Below are positions 6,033-7,489 of a DNA stretch of 7,489 bases, piece by piece. The translations under genes and the position numbers were made by a program. The stretch is from contig JAGVCY010000003.1 in the NCBI GenBank assembly GCA_020058965.1, positions 1-7,489 on the forward strand. Reading direction: 5' to 3'. The stretch comes from Candidatus Omnitrophota bacterium. Lineage in GTDB: Bacteria > Omnitrophota > Gorgyraeia > 2-02-FULL-51-18 > JAGOUK01. Below the pieces are notes generated by a model. That model ran no database searches, had not been told where the DNA came from, and saw only the letters and a program-made list of their open reading frames with translations. Position 1 is the first letter of the stretch, and every line of letters starts with the position of its first letter.

Positions 6033-7045
6033 TTGTTAGCCGCGCCTGCCTGAGCCATGACTCTTTTGCTTAATTCGGCCAACATAAATCCGTTTAGATA
6101 TTCTTCAGTGCATAAATGGCTATATTTCTGAATATTCGACTGGTATCGAGCAATAGTCTTTTTATCGATTTGCCGGATAAAGTCGCCTACTTTACGAAAG
6201 TCCTTTTCAGGATAATCAATAACCATATCTTTCCAGGGAATGAACGGTTCAAAGGGCTTGATATACCCATCCGACATCAATACGGGTATCGAGTTGCACA
6301 TCAACGCTTCCGCCAGTCTGTAAGTCCACCGGCCATATCCGGCCGGGCATAGCGTAAAAACACTTCTTCTCATGACAGCCCTAAAATTACCTCTTTCTTT
6401 TCCATAGAGCCGGATCGCATCTGGCTCGTTTCCAACAAAAGAATCCTGTTTCCGCCCCTTTAATCGCTCAAATCGCCACTTGCCTCGTATATGCCCAAGC
6501 GGCAGATGAGGGTGGGTCAATGTGCCGCAAAAGCTATACAGCAAATCCCTCTCGGATGACGCTCCGTCACATCCGGGACCTAAAACATAAGGCAGAATGC
6601 CTATGTCCTGATCCGACAGCTCATCGGCCGACTCAAAAGCGAGGAGCACATAGTTTTTATCAAGCCATGGGTAGATGCGGGGATAGGCTCTCTGAGCATG
6701 ATTCATCTCGCGCGCGTGCCTGCTGCGCGTTCCAAAATCCGCTCCCGCGAAAAAAATGTAAGGTTTTGGCGCGTCATCCAGGCAATGCTTAAACGCGATG
6801 TAAGGGTCCGTATACGCGGGACTTTCTATAGGATGGTAAAATTGGTGTATGACAAGATTAATTGGAATGAATGTGCAGTTCGCGCTTGTCTTAGGCGCCT
6901 CATATTGTGATAGAAATTCATAAATCTTGGAGTAGTATGTCTTTAGCGCCGGGCCATTAACGGCTTGATTCGCAATTTCAATGCACGGGTGGGACAACTT
7001 AGGTATATAAATAGCCAAATGATCGTCGTACCTCGGAATAGGCAT
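6029..7045 (-). CDS. Exostosin-family (GT47-like) glycosyltransferase
   Basis: Predicted glycosyltransferase of the exostosin family, whose eukaryotic members build heparan sulfate and plant cell-wall glycans. From the ATG at 7045 it has 338 residues. The diagnostic C-terminal block is VFTLCPAGYGRWTYRLAEAL followed by CNSIPVLMSDGYIKPFEPFIPW (about 229-271), the donor-site pattern of the family. Upstream are SFCGT (171-175), YIFFAGADFG (about 96-105) and an N-terminal KIYEFLSQYEAPKTSANCTFIPI segment resembling the start of exostosin domains. No signal peptide or membrane anchor is visible, so the enzyme is probably cytoplasmic, unlike the Golgi-anchored eukaryotic proteins. A GTG at 7060 would add five residues; neither start has a good Shine-Dalgarno site, and ATG is chosen as the commoner codon. 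It is the first gene of the three-gene minus-strand unit, and its stop overlaps the GT4 start by four bases. Its 5' end overlaps a divergent gene at 7019. Sugar and acceptor are unknown. Confidence 0.85.
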   Translation of the reverse strand: MPIPRYDDHLAIYIPKLSHPCIEIANQAVNGPALKTYYSKIYEFLSQYEAPKTSANCTFIPINLVIHQFYHPIESPAYTDPYIAFKHCLDDAPKPYIFFAGADFGTRSRHAREMNHAQRAYPRIYPWLDKNYVLLAFESADELSDQDIGILPYVLGPGCDGASSERDLLYSFCGTLTHPHLPLGHIRGKWRFERLKGRKQDSFVGNEPDAIRLYGKERGNFRAVMRRSVFTLCPAGYGRWTYRLAEALMCNSIPVLMSDGYIKPFEPFIPWKDMVIDYPEKDFRKVGDFIRQIDKKTIARYQSNIQKYSHLCTEEYLNGFMLAELSKRVMAQAGAANK

Positions 7046-7489
7046 GGCGTATTTTATCACGCTCTACAATGCTGCTCCGGATTTGGTGACCGAATCCTGG
7101 ATGTTTGGGCGGCGGCGTCTGTCGCCAATCTCCATCACCCGGGCGCAAAACTCATCGTCCATTGGCCTCCGGGACGCAAGTTCCAGGCATTCACTGGCAC
7201 ATATTCAACGGATCTATTCGCTTTAAAAAACTGTCACTTCGTTGACTCCCCGCCTCGGGGCACTATTCGTATTGAAAAAGAATTTAGCCACACAAAACTC
7301 AATGACGGTCCGGGAATAAATCCGCTGACATACGGTATTTCTCAAATAATCTTACGTCGTGGCATGAATTGGGGAAACTCTTCCCCTGACAAGCTGCACG
7401 ACGATTTAGATTACTACGATCTCGGCCAGGCCATACCCATCGATAGGGTTATCGATTCCTTTCGTGACATTGCCAAAAACACTTCGCCC
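7019..7489 (+). CDS. Uncharacterised protein with CSGFGDR motif, possible glycosyltransferase, N-terminal part
   Basis: An open frame of 157 codons with no stop runs from the ATG at 7019 off the right edge. The N-terminus reads MIVVPRNRHGVFYHALQCCS, then GFGDRILDVWAAASVANLHH (21-40), a strand (KLIVHW, about 44-49), and a soluble, mixed-composition sequence rich in Asp and Tyr near the end (LHDDLDYYDLG). A Gly-rich turn with a basic residue followed by a helix and then a strand, right at the N-terminus, recalls the first Rossmann unit of fucosyltransferase-like GT-B proteins (GLGN-type motif). That, and the neighbourhood, suggest a sugar-modifying enzyme, but this is inference. The frame opens after a stop at 6944; other possible starts are TTG 6965 and GTG 6989, both deeper inside the GT47 gene, and no start lies between 7019 and the motif. 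No clear Shine-Dalgarno site precedes 7019. I am fairly sure it is coding and unsure of its function. Confidence 0.68.
   Translation, partial: MIVVPRNRHGVFYHALQCCSGFGDRILDVWAAASVANLHHPGAKLIVHWPPGRKFQAFTGTYSTDLFALKNCHFVDSPPRGTIRIEKEFSHTKLNDGPGINPLTYGISQIILRRGMNWGNSSPDKLHDDLDYYDLGQAIPIDRVIDSFRDIAKNTSP

Noticed and set aside
5463..6053. Open frame of 196 codons on the plus strand
   Set aside because: It lies wholly opposite the well-supported GT4 gene and its product has no recognisable motif; it is an antisense shadow.
7044..7226. Open frame of 60 codons on the plus strand (MAYFITLYN start)
   Set aside because: It is in a different frame from the 157-codon open frame that starts at 7019, is short, and lacks the helix-strand pattern seen in the longer frame.
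7248..7260. CCCCG-CCT-CGGGG hairpin
   Set aside because: It lies inside the coding frame of the right-edge gene, is only five base pairs long and has no T tract, so chance is the simplest reading.

Overview
The window looks like chromosomal DNA of a bacterium, probably uncultured or little-studied, carrying part of a cell-surface glycan or glycoconjugate locus. The lineage cannot be fixed from the sequence. The evidence for bacteria is tight gene packing, ATGA stop/start overlaps, one clear Shine-Dalgarno site, and the gene families themselves. Nothing points to a phage, plasmid, transposon, CRISPR array, tRNA or rRNA.

Layout. (1) Positions 1-735, minus strand: a small multi-pass membrane protein of unknown function, followed with a 4-base overlap by an aldo/keto reductase that runs off the left edge. 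This block is GC-rich. (2) Positions 736-861: a short divergent intergenic stretch. (3) Positions 862-2986, plus strand: a two-gene unit of a GT2 polyprenyl-phosphate-sugar-synthase-like enzyme and, one base later, a GT-C (PMT/ArnT-like) integral membrane glycosyltransferase. (4) Positions 2992-7045, minus strand, convergent with the previous unit: a three-gene unit transcribed in the order GT47/exostosin-like glycosyltransferase, GT4 glycosyltransferase, ABC flippase/exporter. Both internal junctions are ATGA overlaps. This block is more AT-rich than the left end. (5) Position 7019 to the right edge, plus strand: the start of a further gene with a C-S-G-F-G-D-R motif near its N-terminus. Its only ATG start lies inside the 5' end of the divergent GT47 gene.

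Inferred joint function. The GT2 enzyme would load a sugar onto a polyprenyl phosphate in the cytoplasm, and the GT-C enzyme would use that lipid-linked sugar outside the inner membrane. On the other strand, the GT47 and GT4 enzymes would extend a lipid-linked oligosaccharide that the ABC half-transporter flips. The right-edge gene may add another sugar-modifying step. No polymerase, O-antigen ligase, oligosaccharyltransferase or sugar-nucleotide synthesis gene is visible, so the final product (O-antigen, capsule or glycoprotein glycan) cannot be named. No wholly new system is evident. The least ordinary items are the right-edge gene and its head-to-head overlap, the exostosin-type enzyme in a bacterial glycan operon, and the GT2/GT-C pair.
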